This document shows, piece after piece, positions 23,604 through 31,365 of a DNA stretch of 43,980 nucleotides. Under the pieces are notes generated by a model that did not search any database, had not been told where the DNA came from, and was given only the letters and a program-made list of their open reading frames with translations. Origin of the DNA: Bifidobacterium aesculapii (lineage in GTDB: Bacteria; Actinomycetota; Actinomycetes; Actinomycetales; Bifidobacteriaceae); NCBI RefSeq assembly GCF_001417815.1, contig NZ_BCFK01000010.1:1-43980 (forward strand), read 5' to 3'. Made by a program: the position numbers and the translations under genes. How positions within the stretch are numbered: the first letter of the stretch is position 1; the number at the start of each line of letters is the position of its first letter.

Positions 23604-25532
23604 ATGACCGAAACCCAGGACAACCTTTACGACGTCGTCGTCATCGGCGGCGGCCCCGCGGGACTCACCGCCGGCCTGTACCTCGCTCGCGCCCGCTACC
23701 GCGTGCTCATCCTCGAGAAGGATGATTTCGGCGGGCAGATCACCATCACCAACGAGGTCGTCAACTATCCGGGCGTGGGCCGCACCACCGGTCGCGCCCT
23801 CACGCAGACCATGCGCCAGCAGGCGAAGGACTTCGGCGCCGAATTCCTCTCCGCCGAAGCCACCGGACTCGAAGTGGACGGCGACGTCAAGACCGTGCAC
23901 ACCTCGCGCGGCGACCTGAAGACCTTCGGCATCCTCATCGCCACCGGCGCCTCCCCGCGCAAGCTCGGCTTCGCGGGCGAGGCGGAGTACGCGGGTCGCG
24001 GCGTCGCGTACTGCGCCACCTGCGACGGCGAGTTCTTCACCGGCAAGGAGGTGCTCGTGGTCGGCGGCGGGTTCGCCGCGGCCGAGGAGTCCGTCTTCCT
24101 CACCAAGTACGCGAGCAAGGTCACCGTGCTCGTGCGCGAGGACGATTTCACCTGCGACGCGGCCGTCGCGGCCGAGGCGAAGCACAATCCGAAGATCGAG
24201 GTGCGCTACGGCGTGGAGCTCAAGGGCGTCACCGCCGGTCAGGGCGGACTGCGCGAGGCGACGATCCTTGACCGTGCATCCGGCGAGACCGAGACGTGGA
24301 AGCCGGCCGACGATGGCACGTTCGGCGTGTTCGTGTTCGCCGGCTACGTGCCCGCGACCGATCTGGTGCGCGGCGTCGTCGAGCTCGACGACCACGGCTA
24401 CGTGGTCACGCACGATTATCTCGAAACGTCCGTTCCGGGCGTGTACGCGGCCGGCGACCTGCGCGTGAAGAACCTGCGTCAGGTGGTCACTGCTACTGCC
24501 GACGGCGCGATCGCGGCCGTCGAGCTGGAGCGGTATGCGAAGTCGATGAGCGAGAAGACGGGTCTCGTGCCGCCGCGCCCGACGGCCTCCGCATACGAGC
24601 AGGCCGAGGCTGAATCGGCCAAGGCGACGGCCGCGGCAGGCACCACGCCCGCGCCGGCGCCGGTCAAGCGCAGTGCGGATGCGGCTGCCGCCGCTTCCGC
24701 GGCGAAGAAACCCGGCGAACTGTTCTCCGCGGCGATCAAGCAGCAGCTCGGCGTGGTCTTCGGTCGCATGACCCGCCCGGTCACGCTCGCGCTGGAACTG
24801 GACGACACCCCGCTTTCGGCGGAATTGCAGGGATTCGTACGTGAGATGGTCGCGCTGTCCAATGGCAAGTTGAACTCCGTGGCGATCGATGCGGCCGGAC
24901 TTGTCACGACGGTCGACGGTTCGTCCGCGCCGGAATCGCTGGTCGTCGGCGAACCGGCTCAAATCGTGCTGCCGGCTCAGGCCGACGGCGATGCCGTCGC
25001 GCTGCCGACGTACGGCACGCTGGACGACACTGGACGCGCCGAATTCGATGCGGCCGGGTTGCTGCCCGGCGCCCGTCCGGCCGCGCGCCTGTGCGTCGCC
25101 GGTGATGACGGGCGGCTGGTGTTCACCGGCCTCGCGTTCCACGGCGTGCCATCCGGCCACGAGTTCAACTCGTTCGTGCTGGGCCTGTACAACGCGGCCG
25201 GCCCCGGCCAGCCTCTGGACGACGATCTGCGCTCGCGCGCGGAGGCCATCACGGAGCCGACCGATGTGATGATCCTCGTGTCGCTCACCTGCACGATGTG
25301 CCCGGAGACCGTGTTGTCCGCGCAGCGCATTGCCTCGCTGAATCCGAACGTACGCGCCGAGGCCTACGACGTCTCGCACTTCCCGGAGCTCAAGGACCAG
25401 TATGGTGCGATGAGCGTGCCCTGCATCGTCATCAACCGTGGTGCGGGTGCCGGTGCGGATGGTGACGGCGAGCAGAAGGTCGAATTCGGCAAGAAGAGCA
25501 TCCCCCAGATGCTCGCCCTGCTCGGCGCGTAG
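23604..25532 (+). CDS. trxB: Thioredoxin reductase with C-terminal AhpF-N-like domain
   Basis: 642-residue flavoprotein. Residues 1 to about 310 are a complete thioredoxin reductase: FAD motif VVVIGGGPAGLTAG, redox site CATC (Cys137, Cys140), NADPH motif VVGGGFAAAEES, and YAAGDLR. An Ala/Pro/Lys linker (about 315-370) leads to a region like the double-thioredoxin N-terminal domain of AhpF, here with CTMC (Cys563, Cys566) and MSVPCIVIN (extra Cys607). In AhpF this domain comes first; here it is last. It would pass electrons from NADPH through the CxxC pairs to AhpC. AAGGAG at 23592-23597 fixes the start. trxB is a family-based symbol; it could equally be called ahpF-like. Confidence 0.9.
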   Translation: MTETQDNLYDVVVIGGGPAGLTAGLYLARARYRVLILEKDDFGGQITITNEVVNYPGVGRTTGRALTQTMRQQAKDFGAEFLSAEATGLEVDGDVKTVHTSRGDLKTFGILIATGASPRKLGFAGEAEYAGRGVAYCATCDGEFFTGKEVLVVGGGFAAAEESVFLTKYASKVTVLVREDDFTCDAAVAAEAKHNPKIEVRYGVELKGVTAGQGGLREATILDRASGETETWKPADDGTFGVFVFAGYVPATDLVRGVVELDDHGYVVTHDYLETSVPGVYAAGDLRVKNLRQVVTATADGAIAAVELERYAKSMSEKTGLVPPRPTASAYEQAEAESAKATAAAGTTPAPAPVKRSADAAAAASAAKKPGELFSAAIKQQLGVVFGRMTRPVTLALELDDTPLSAELQGFVREMVALSNGKLNSVAIDAAGLVTTVDGSSAPESLVVGEPAQIVLPAQADGDAVALPTYGTLDDTGRAEFDAAGLLPGARPAARLCVAGDDGRLVFTGLAFHGVPSGHEFNSFVLGLYNAAGPGQPLDDDLRSRAEAITEPTDVMILVSLTCTMCPETVLSAQRIASLNPNVRAEAYDVSHFPELKDQYGAMSVPCIVINRGAGAGADGDGEQKVEFGKKSIPQMLALLGA

Positions 25533-25550
25533 CCCGCACTCCGCAGGTCA

Positions 25551-25592
25551 CGCCCGGTCGCCGGAGGTTCGGATTCCGGCGACCGGGCGTTT
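25551..25592 (+). terminator. Intrinsic terminator of trxB
   Basis: Perfect 14-bp arms CGCCCGGTCGCCGG (25551-25564) and CCGGCGACCGGGCG (25576-25589), extendable by one A-T pair, a 9-base loop and then TTTCC. It lies 18 bases after the stop codon. Confidence 0.85.
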
Positions 25593-25695
25593 CCGGTTCG
25601 GCGGCGGAAGATTCGCTGTGGTTTTACTGCCGGAGGAGGGGCTGGCGGAGGTTGGAGGAGGGACTGTCGGAGGACGAGGGCTGTTTCCGGCTGCC

Positions 25696-25876
25696 AACTG
25701 CGTTTGCAGGGGTGGATATTCCCGCCTCCGGATATCCATCCTGCTTACGAGGGGTGCCCGTTTCGCGTAGACACGCCATGATTGGGGCGGAATGTGCCGT
25801 TTACTCGCCGGATACGTCCCGTTGGCAACCCCTCGTAACGCAGATGGGTGTCGGATGGACGGCGGATGTACCCCTG
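25696..25876. repeat. Dispersed intergenic element, copy 1
   Basis: Aligns without gaps to 38592-38772. Shared landmarks are AACTGCGTT at the left, GAGGGGT in the middle, GTAACGCAGATGGGTGT (25835-25851, identical) and GATGTACCCCT at the right. The ends are imperfect inverted repeats (AGGGGTGGAT against ATGTACCCCT). It lies upstream of a small membrane protein gene and does not encode a protein. It resembles a MITE or an old mobile fragment. Confidence 0.8.
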
Positions 25877-25940
25877 CGAACCAGGATTGCGGATACCATG
25901 GTGTGTATCAATGGCGACGGCTCTGCGGAGGGAGCTTCAC

Positions 25941-26561
25941 ATGCGCGACGATGCGATGGGCAGTGCGGCCGGCTTGCGTAAGAACACTGCTCGCATGCAT
26001 GATGACCGGGACCAGATCCGCATCGGATGCGCGGCGGCCGTGTGCGCCCTGTATGCGCTGCTGCTGGTGTGCGTGGCGGCGGGCGAGTTGCCATGGGCCT
26101 CGTACGAGACTCGCGGCGGATTCTCCATGGCCGCCGCCTTGATGATTAACTTCCTGTTTCCACCGGTGCTGTTGGGCGTGGGCGCCGTATACGGATTGAG
26201 ACCGCAATCCCTGCCGGAACCGGAATCAGAGCCGCTGCCGAATCCACAATCCGGGGCGTCGCATCGCGTGGCCGACTGGGCGACGGTCCGCGGTGCCTTG
26301 CGTGCGTTCCTGTTCCCCCTGATCTCCGCGCTTCCCGCGTTCCCGCTGATATTCATGCTTGCCGTGGCGAGTGATTTCTGCGCGGTGAATTCCGCGTGCA
26401 CGCAGGTCGGCCCGTGGATACTGAACTGGATCAGTCTGGGGCAGGTGTGGTGGTTCATGGAGCTGTTCGCCGCTTCCGGCTGCATCGGCCTCGCCGCGAC
26501 CCTGCTGATCAGACTCGTGGCGCGTCTGGTTCGTGGCCTGCGTGCTTGCCGGCGACTGTGA
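25941..26561 (+). CDS. Small membrane protein of unknown function
   Basis: 206 residues, not recognised. It has about four hydrophobic segments (CAAAVCALYALLLVCVAAG; AAALMINFLFPPVLLGVGAVYG; FLFPLISALPAFPLIFMLAVA; LFAASGCIGLAATLLIRLVARLV) with a Pro/Glu-rich loop (LPEPESEPLPNPQSG) between the second and third. The ATG at 25941 is chosen because GGAGGGAG lies 8 bases upstream; the frame is open further upstream through the dispersed element. Its last 53 bases overlap the 3' end of the convergent MFS gene. Confidence 0.65.
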   Translation: MRDDAMGSAAGLRKNTARMHDDRDQIRIGCAAAVCALYALLLVCVAAGELPWASYETRGGFSMAAALMINFLFPPVLLGVGAVYGLRPQSLPEPESEPLPNPQSGASHRVADWATVRGALRAFLFPLISALPAFPLIFMLAVASDFCAVNSACTQVGPWILNWISLGQVWWFMELFAASGCIGLAATLLIRLVARLVRGLRACRRL

Positions 26562-27801
26562 CGAGCGTCGCGCACAGCAGCGCCACTGTGAACAGCACGG
26601 CGAGCACCGGAATCAGTGCGGAGTAACGATGCGTCTGGTCGGGGGAGTGGGTGACCACGAACGAGGCGAGCTGGTTGCCGGACAGGCCGGCGAACGCCCA
26701 CGCGCTCAACGTCAGCCCATGCGTGGTGGAGACGGTTTTCGTACCGAAATGCTGGTCGAGCAGCACCGGCAGCGTGGAGAATCCGCCGCCGTAGCCCGCG
26801 TTGATGAGGAACAGCATGGCTAGCACCGCCCACAGCAGCGCGTTGCCGATGCTGTTGAGCGCGACCTGCAGCAGACATACCAGAATCGACATGATGAAGA
26901 TCACCTGATACACGGTCTCACGGCGCTTGAGGTGATCGGACAGCGTTGAGAAGCCCACACGTCCGGCCGTGTTGAACACGGAGTCGATGGCGAGCACCAG
27001 CCCGATTACGCCTGCAGTGGCGGCGGCGAAATCGGACGGAGCCAACGCGGCATACTGCGGGAGGGCGGCCAGCACGTCGTGCAGGATGTCCTTTTCCTGG
27101 CTGATGAGTGCCAGGCCGCAGGTGATGTTGAGATAGAAGGCGATCCAGATGCCCCAGAACACCGGCTTCTTCAAGATCGAGACGCGGCTGACGTGCGAGG
27201 TGGCCGGATCGTAGGTCCAGCCGGCCGGACGGCGGATGAACAGGAATCCGACCAGCATCATGACCGCGTAGACCGCGGCGAGCACGAAGAACATGCTCAC
27301 CAGACCGACCGTGCCGATCAGGTATTCCATCAGCGGACTGGCTATGGCCTTGGCGAGTCCGAACCCGGCGACCGCGATGCCGGTGGCGAGGCCCTTGTTG
27401 TCGGAGAACCACAGCATCAGGTTCTTGACCGGGGTGAGGTAGCCCACGCCAAGTCCGACGCCCATGATCGCGCCGTAGCAGATGAACACGCCCGGCAGGA
27501 ATCCGGCGGCGATGCTCACGCCCGTGCCGGCGAAGCCGACCACGAAGCAGACCATGGAGACGAAGGCGGACCGCTTGATGTTCCTCTCCACCATCGGGCC
27601 CGCGAACGCGGCGGACATGCCGAGGAAGAAGATGGCGAGGGAGAACGCCCACTCCACCGAGGCGGGCGCGGCGTGGAGACGGTCGGCGATGAGCTGTTTG
27701 AAGACGCTCCAACAGTAGACCGTGCCGATTGGAATGTGGATGAGAAGAGCCGGGATGATCGCGCTGGTCCAGCGGTTCCCGGCGGAAGCGATTCGTGCCA
27801 T
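26509..27801 (-). CDS. MFS transporter, OFA (oxalate/formate antiporter-like) family
   Basis: 430-residue, 12-helix transporter. The first helix region IIPALLIHIPIGTVYCWSVFKQ is the signature of the OFA family; the later WFSDNKGLATGIAVAGFGLAKA and LIFAWAF-like segments and the C-terminal half fit the same family. The family includes oxalate:formate exchangers, but many members have other carboxylate substrates. The start at 27801 has AAAGGGG upstream; the open frame extends further, but that part is Arg-rich and unlike protein. The gene overlaps the convergent membrane protein gene by 53 bases. Confidence 0.88.
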   Translation of the reverse strand: MARIASAGNRWTSAIIPALLIHIPIGTVYCWSVFKQLIADRLHAAPASVEWAFSLAIFFLGMSAAFAGPMVERNIKRSAFVSMVCFVVGFAGTGVSIAAGFLPGVFICYGAIMGVGLGVGYLTPVKNLMLWFSDNKGLATGIAVAGFGLAKAIASPLMEYLIGTVGLVSMFFVLAAVYAVMMLVGFLFIRRPAGWTYDPATSHVSRVSILKKPVFWGIWIAFYLNITCGLALISQEKDILHDVLAALPQYAALAPSDFAAATAGVIGLVLAIDSVFNTAGRVGFSTLSDHLKRRETVYQVIFIMSILVCLLQVALNSIGNALLWAVLAMLFLINAGYGGGFSTLPVLLDQHFGTKTVSTTHGLTLSAWAFAGLSGNQLASFVVTHSPDQTHRYSALIPVLAVLFTVALLCATLVTVAGKHAGHEPDAPRV

Positions 27802-28168
27802 AAGCGGATGTCCCCTTTCACTGCCGATGCCGGTTGCCCGACGATTCCGCAAGAGACGCCTCACCCGAATCCGCACCAACCTACGTGGCACATGACGGTA
27901 CTGCCCGCACATGCGAACATCGTTGGTGTAAGGTTCATCGGCGCTGCTGGCTCTCGTCGGAGCCGACAATGCAGCATTCTAGCGGGGTGGCGTTTCGGTA
28001 CTCGCGGCTGGGATGGGGAATTTCGGTGAGATGGTTCACATCGGACGGTTGGATGGGAGGCGGAGTGCGGGATTGCACCGGTCGGGCGGACGGGAAATGA
28101 CAAACTCTGCAAAGTCCGGAGGTCTTTTCCGCGTTACGGGGGTTTCGCGCGCCAAGACGTGCTGAACG
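27802..28168. other. Leader region of the MFS gene
   Basis: This stretch separates the ppc terminator hairpin from the MFS start on the same strand. It must hold the MFS promoter, but no convincing -35/-10 pair stands out. It contains a partly inverted CCAAC/GTTGG pair (about 27878 and 27923). No gene. Confidence 0.4.
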
Positions 28169-28207
28169 GGGAAGCCCCGCAACCTGATGACGGTTGCGGG
28201 GCTTCCC
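28169..28207 (-). terminator. Terminator hairpin of ppc
   Basis: Perfect 16-bp arms GGGAAGCCCCGCAACC (28169-28184) and GGTTGCGGGGCTTCCC (28192-28207) with a 7-base loop, 23 bases past the ppc stop codon on the minus strand. No T-run follows, but the strength and position support termination. Confidence 0.75.
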
Positions 28208-28230
28208 GATGATCGCGGCGCGGGCCGGAA

Positions 28231-30987
28231 TCAGCCCGTGTTCTGCAGGCCTGCGGCGACGCCGGAAACCGTGCAGAGGATGAGATAGATGAACCCGGCC
28301 TGCTGGCTCTTGGAAAGCTCTTCCTTGTCCACCTTCTTACGCAGCGAACGCAGCGCCAGCACCTGGGTGACGGACAGCGCGTCCACGTACGGCGAGCGGA
28401 TGCGGATGGCCTGGCCGAGCACGTGACGGTGCTGGAGCGGCCACTTGTCGCCGACGATGTCGAGCACCCACTTGCGGGTGAGCTCCATCTCGTGCATGAC
28501 CTTCTCCGGCAAATCCGTACGGTCGTCAAGCGCCAAGTACATCTTGGCGATGCGCTCGTCGGTCTTCGCCAGCGACATCTCGATGTTGTCGATGAACGTG
28601 GAGAACAGCGGCCATTCCTCGTAGGCCTGACGCATCGTCTCCAGATCGCCGAACTGCTCGCACGCGGTGCCGAGACCGTACCATGCGGCCAGGTTGATGC
28701 GCGCCTGCGCCCAGGAGAAGATCCACGGGATGGTACGCAGATCGTCGAGCGACTTCGCGCCGAGACCACGCTTGGCCGGGCGGGAGCCGATCGGCAGCAG
28801 GCCGATCTCCGTCAGCGGCGTCACGGTGGAGAACCACTGCGCGAAATCGGGCGTGTGGAGCAGGTCGAGGAAGCGCTCGTGCGCGGCCTCGTCGAGCTCG
28901 TGCGCCATGTCGGCGTACTTGGCGGTCATGTCGGTGTTGCGCTTCTCGACGCTCGGCGCGGACTGCAGCAGGGTCGCGGCCGCGACGGACTCGACGTGGC
29001 GGATGGCCAGCACCGGGTTGCCGTAGCGGGCGAAGATGACCTCGCCCTGTTCGGTGAGCTTGAAGCGGCACTTGACCGATCCGACCGGCTGGGCGAGCAC
29101 CGCGCGGTTGGCGGGGCCGCCGCCACGACCGACGGCGCCGCCGCGGCCATGGAACAGGGTCAGGTCGATGTCGTGCGATTCCGCCCACTTGGCGATGCGC
29201 TCCTGCGCGGAGTGCAGGGCCAGCGTGGCGGAGGTCGGGCCGGCGTCCTTCGAGGAGTCGGAGTAGCCGAGCATGACCTCGAGCTTGTTGCCGGTGGCCT
29301 TCAGACGGGCCTGGACCTCCGGGATCTTGATCATGTCCTCGAGCACGTCCACCGAGTTCTGGAGATCCTCGAGCTGCTCGAACAGCGGGATCACATCGAT
29401 GGTCGGCACGTCCTCCGGGTGGGCGAAGGCGAGACGGTTGAGCTCGTAGACATCCTTGATGTTCTGCGCGCTCTTCGTGAACGAGATGATGTAGCGGCGC
29501 GCGGCCTTGAGACCGTTGCGCTTCTGGATCGAGCCGAGGGCGCGGAAGGTGTCGAGCACCTCCTGGGTCATCGGCTGCAGTTCGCCGCGCTCGCCGTGCA
29601 GGCCGTGCTCGCGGATGTCCGCGAGGGCGCGGGAGTGCACGACGGAGTGCTGGCGGAACTCCATCTCGACCATGTGGAAGCCGAAGGTCTGGGCCTGCCA
29701 GATGAGGTCCTGCAGCGGGCCGTAGGCGGAGCGCTTGGCGCCCGCGTCGGCGAGCGACTTCTGCACGGTCTTGAGGTCGGCGATGAAGTCGTCGCAGGTG
29801 TGGTACATGAGGTCGGCGTCGCGTTCGATCGTGTAGTGCAGGCGGTCGGCGATCACCAGCATGACGGCGCGGTGCAGCTCCTTGGTGGAGATCAGGGCGG
29901 CCTTGTCGGTCAGGCGCTCGCTCATCTCCTTCTGGTGGCTCCACAGCACCTTGAGCTCGGCGCTCGGCGGCGTGGTCTCGGCCTCCATCGTGAGGTTCTT
30001 GCCGACGGTGCGGGTGGCCTCTTCCAGCGCGCCCAGCACGTGGTCGGAGAACTTGCGAGCCACCTGGCGGCTCACCTTCGCGGTGACGTTCGGGTTGCCG
30101 TCGCGGTCGGAGCCGATCCAGCTGCCCGGGTGGAAGAACGCGGGGCAGACGGGCTCGACGAGTCCGGCCTTGTCGCCCAGCACCCAATCGTCGAAACGAC
30201 GGTAGACGGCCGGGATCGTGTGGAACAGCGTGTTGTCGAAGATGTCGAGGATGGTGTCCGCCTCTTCGACCGGCGTCGGCTTCTTCAGCGCGATCGGCGA
30301 GGTGCGGAACAGCGCGTCGATCTCGTTGTAGAGGCGGCGCAGGTTCTCCTTCTTGTCCGATCCGCCCAGCAGCTTGTTCGCCGTGAGCAGTTCGGAGATG
30401 CGGCGGATCTTGCCTTCGACGGCCTTGCGGCGGGCCTCGGTCGGGTGCGCGGTGAATACGGGGTGGAACTCGAGGCGGTCGAGCAGCTCCTTGGCCTTCG
30501 CCGGGCCCATCTCGTTGATGAGCTGGTGGTAGGCGACGGTGAGCTCGTTGATCGGGTCCACGGCGCTGTCTTCGGTCACCTTGGCCTCGCGCGCGTGCAG
30601 CACGGAGACGCGGTAGTCCTCCTCGCACAGGTTGGCGAGGTGGAAGTAGGTGGCGAACGCGCGGGCCAGCAGCTGGGCGTCGTGGAGGGTCATCTTGTCG
30701 ATGGTCTCCACGGCCTTCTTCAGACCGTCGTGATCGGGGTCGGGATCGACCATCACGCCTTCGAAATGCTCGGCGCTGGCTTCGACGGCGTACTGGCGCA
30801 CTTCGTCGAACGTGGCGAGCAGTTTGGTGTCGAACTCGCCGAGCACGTCGCGCAGAATGCGCAGGCACAGATCCATGTCGCTGGCGAGGGATTCAGGCAG
30901 TTGGCGCTCTTCGGGACCTTTGGTTCCGGTGCCGGTCGAGACTATCGTCGCGTCGGCGGGCGTGATCTGCTGATCGTTATCTGTCAT
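28231..30987 (-). CDS. ppc: Phosphoenolpyruvate carboxylase
   Basis: 918-residue cytoplasmic enzyme that adds bicarbonate to PEP to give oxaloacetate, refilling the pathway to aspartate and succinate. Visible motifs: FTAHPTEARRK with catalytic His181, GSWIGSDRDGNPNVT, MLGYSDSSKDAGP, LFHGRGGAVGRGGGP and the invariant C-terminal QNTG. Length is as expected for the bacterial family. The start at 30987 has an excellent AAGGAGG; an in-frame extension upstream lacks one. It ends at a strong hairpin. A divergent ThrE-like gene lies to the right. Regulation is probably allosteric (family knowledge). Confidence 0.97.
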   Translation of the reverse strand: MTDNDQQITPADATIVSTGTGTKGPEERQLPESLASDMDLCLRILRDVLGEFDTKLLATFDEVRQYAVEASAEHFEGVMVDPDPDHDGLKKAVETIDKMTLHDAQLLARAFATYFHLANLCEEDYRVSVLHAREAKVTEDSAVDPINELTVAYHQLINEMGPAKAKELLDRLEFHPVFTAHPTEARRKAVEGKIRRISELLTANKLLGGSDKKENLRRLYNEIDALFRTSPIALKKPTPVEEADTILDIFDNTLFHTIPAVYRRFDDWVLGDKAGLVEPVCPAFFHPGSWIGSDRDGNPNVTAKVSRQVARKFSDHVLGALEEATRTVGKNLTMEAETTPPSAELKVLWSHQKEMSERLTDKAALISTKELHRAVMLVIADRLHYTIERDADLMYHTCDDFIADLKTVQKSLADAGAKRSAYGPLQDLIWQAQTFGFHMVEMEFRQHSVVHSRALADIREHGLHGERGELQPMTQEVLDTFRALGSIQKRNGLKAARRYIISFTKSAQNIKDVYELNRLAFAHPEDVPTIDVIPLFEQLEDLQNSVDVLEDMIKIPEVQARLKATGNKLEVMLGYSDSSKDAGPTSATLALHSAQERIAKWAESHDIDLTLFHGRGGAVGRGGGPANRAVLAQPVGSVKCRFKLTEQGEVIFARYGNPVLAIRHVESVAAATLLQSAPSVEKRNTDMTAKYADMAHELDEAAHERFLDLLHTPDFAQWFSTVTPLTEIGLLPIGSRPAKRGLGAKSLDDLRTIPWIFSWAQARINLAAWYGLGTACEQFGDLETMRQAYEEWPLFSTFIDNIEMSLAKTDERIAKMYLALDDRTDLPEKVMHEMELTRKWVLDIVGDKWPLQHRHVLGQAIRIRSPYVDALSVTQVLALRSLRKKVDKEELSKSQQAGFIYLILCTVSGVAAGLQNTG

Positions 30988-31207
30988 CAGACCTCCTTCT
31001 GCCACGGTGAGGGTTGTCCGGTCTGCCGGTCGTCCATGGCTCCTCCATGGTTGTTGAGGCCGGCCGTTGCGGACCCAGAGCCCTGCGTGGCTGTGTGGTT
31101 GTGGTCGCCATTGTAACGTCGTGAAATCGCCATTTACGTTACGGGTTCCGTATGCGGACGGCGTCGCCCCGCGCACGCCGCGCGCACGTCGCCGCGCGGC
31201 CGTCGTC

Positions 31208-31263
31208 CTCTGCGCGATTATGGTGCGCTATCCGCAGGATATGCGCACCATAATCGCGCAGAG
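31208..31263. repeat. 56-nt near-perfect inverted repeat
   Basis: Perfect 21-bp arms (31208-31228 and 31243-31263; outer ends CTCTGCGCG/CGCGCAGAG) enclose a 14-base interior that can also pair as TATCC/GGATA around GCA. It is immediately followed by AAGGAGG. It lies between the divergent ppc and ThrE genes, and could be an RNA hairpin in the thrE leader, a bidirectional terminator, or a copy of a dispersed palindromic element. Confidence 0.88.
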
Positions 31264-31276
31264 AAGGAGGTGGGGG

Positions 31277-31297
31277 ATGTGGGGGCGGCGGTTATGA
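31277..31297 (+). CDS. Possible six-codon leader peptide MWGRRL
   Basis: ATG at 31277 is 6 bases after a perfect AAGGAGG (31264-31270) and reads MWGRRL then TGA (31295-31297). Its stop overlaps an ATG (31294) that is in frame with the ThrE-like gene (ATGA overlap). This could couple translation of the exporter to the leader, just after the 56-nt hairpin. It is too short to judge by homology. Confidence 0.35.
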   Translation: MWGRRL

Positions 31298-31365
31298 CGG
31301 CTTGGTGTCCGAATGGTGAGACGACGTATGGGCGCCATGTATGGCGGGCAGGGTGCGGGGTAGTA

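Larger units (their letters stand above)
30988..31365. other. ppc/thrE divergent intergenic region
   Basis: Contains the ppc leader; TACAAT on the minus strand (complement of 31110-31115) as a possible -10; an inverted repeat GTAACGT/ACGTTAC (31113-31119, 31136-31142) around it; the 56-nt hairpin 31208-31263; and a six-codon leader frame 31277-31297 in front of the ThrE gene. Confidence 0.5.
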
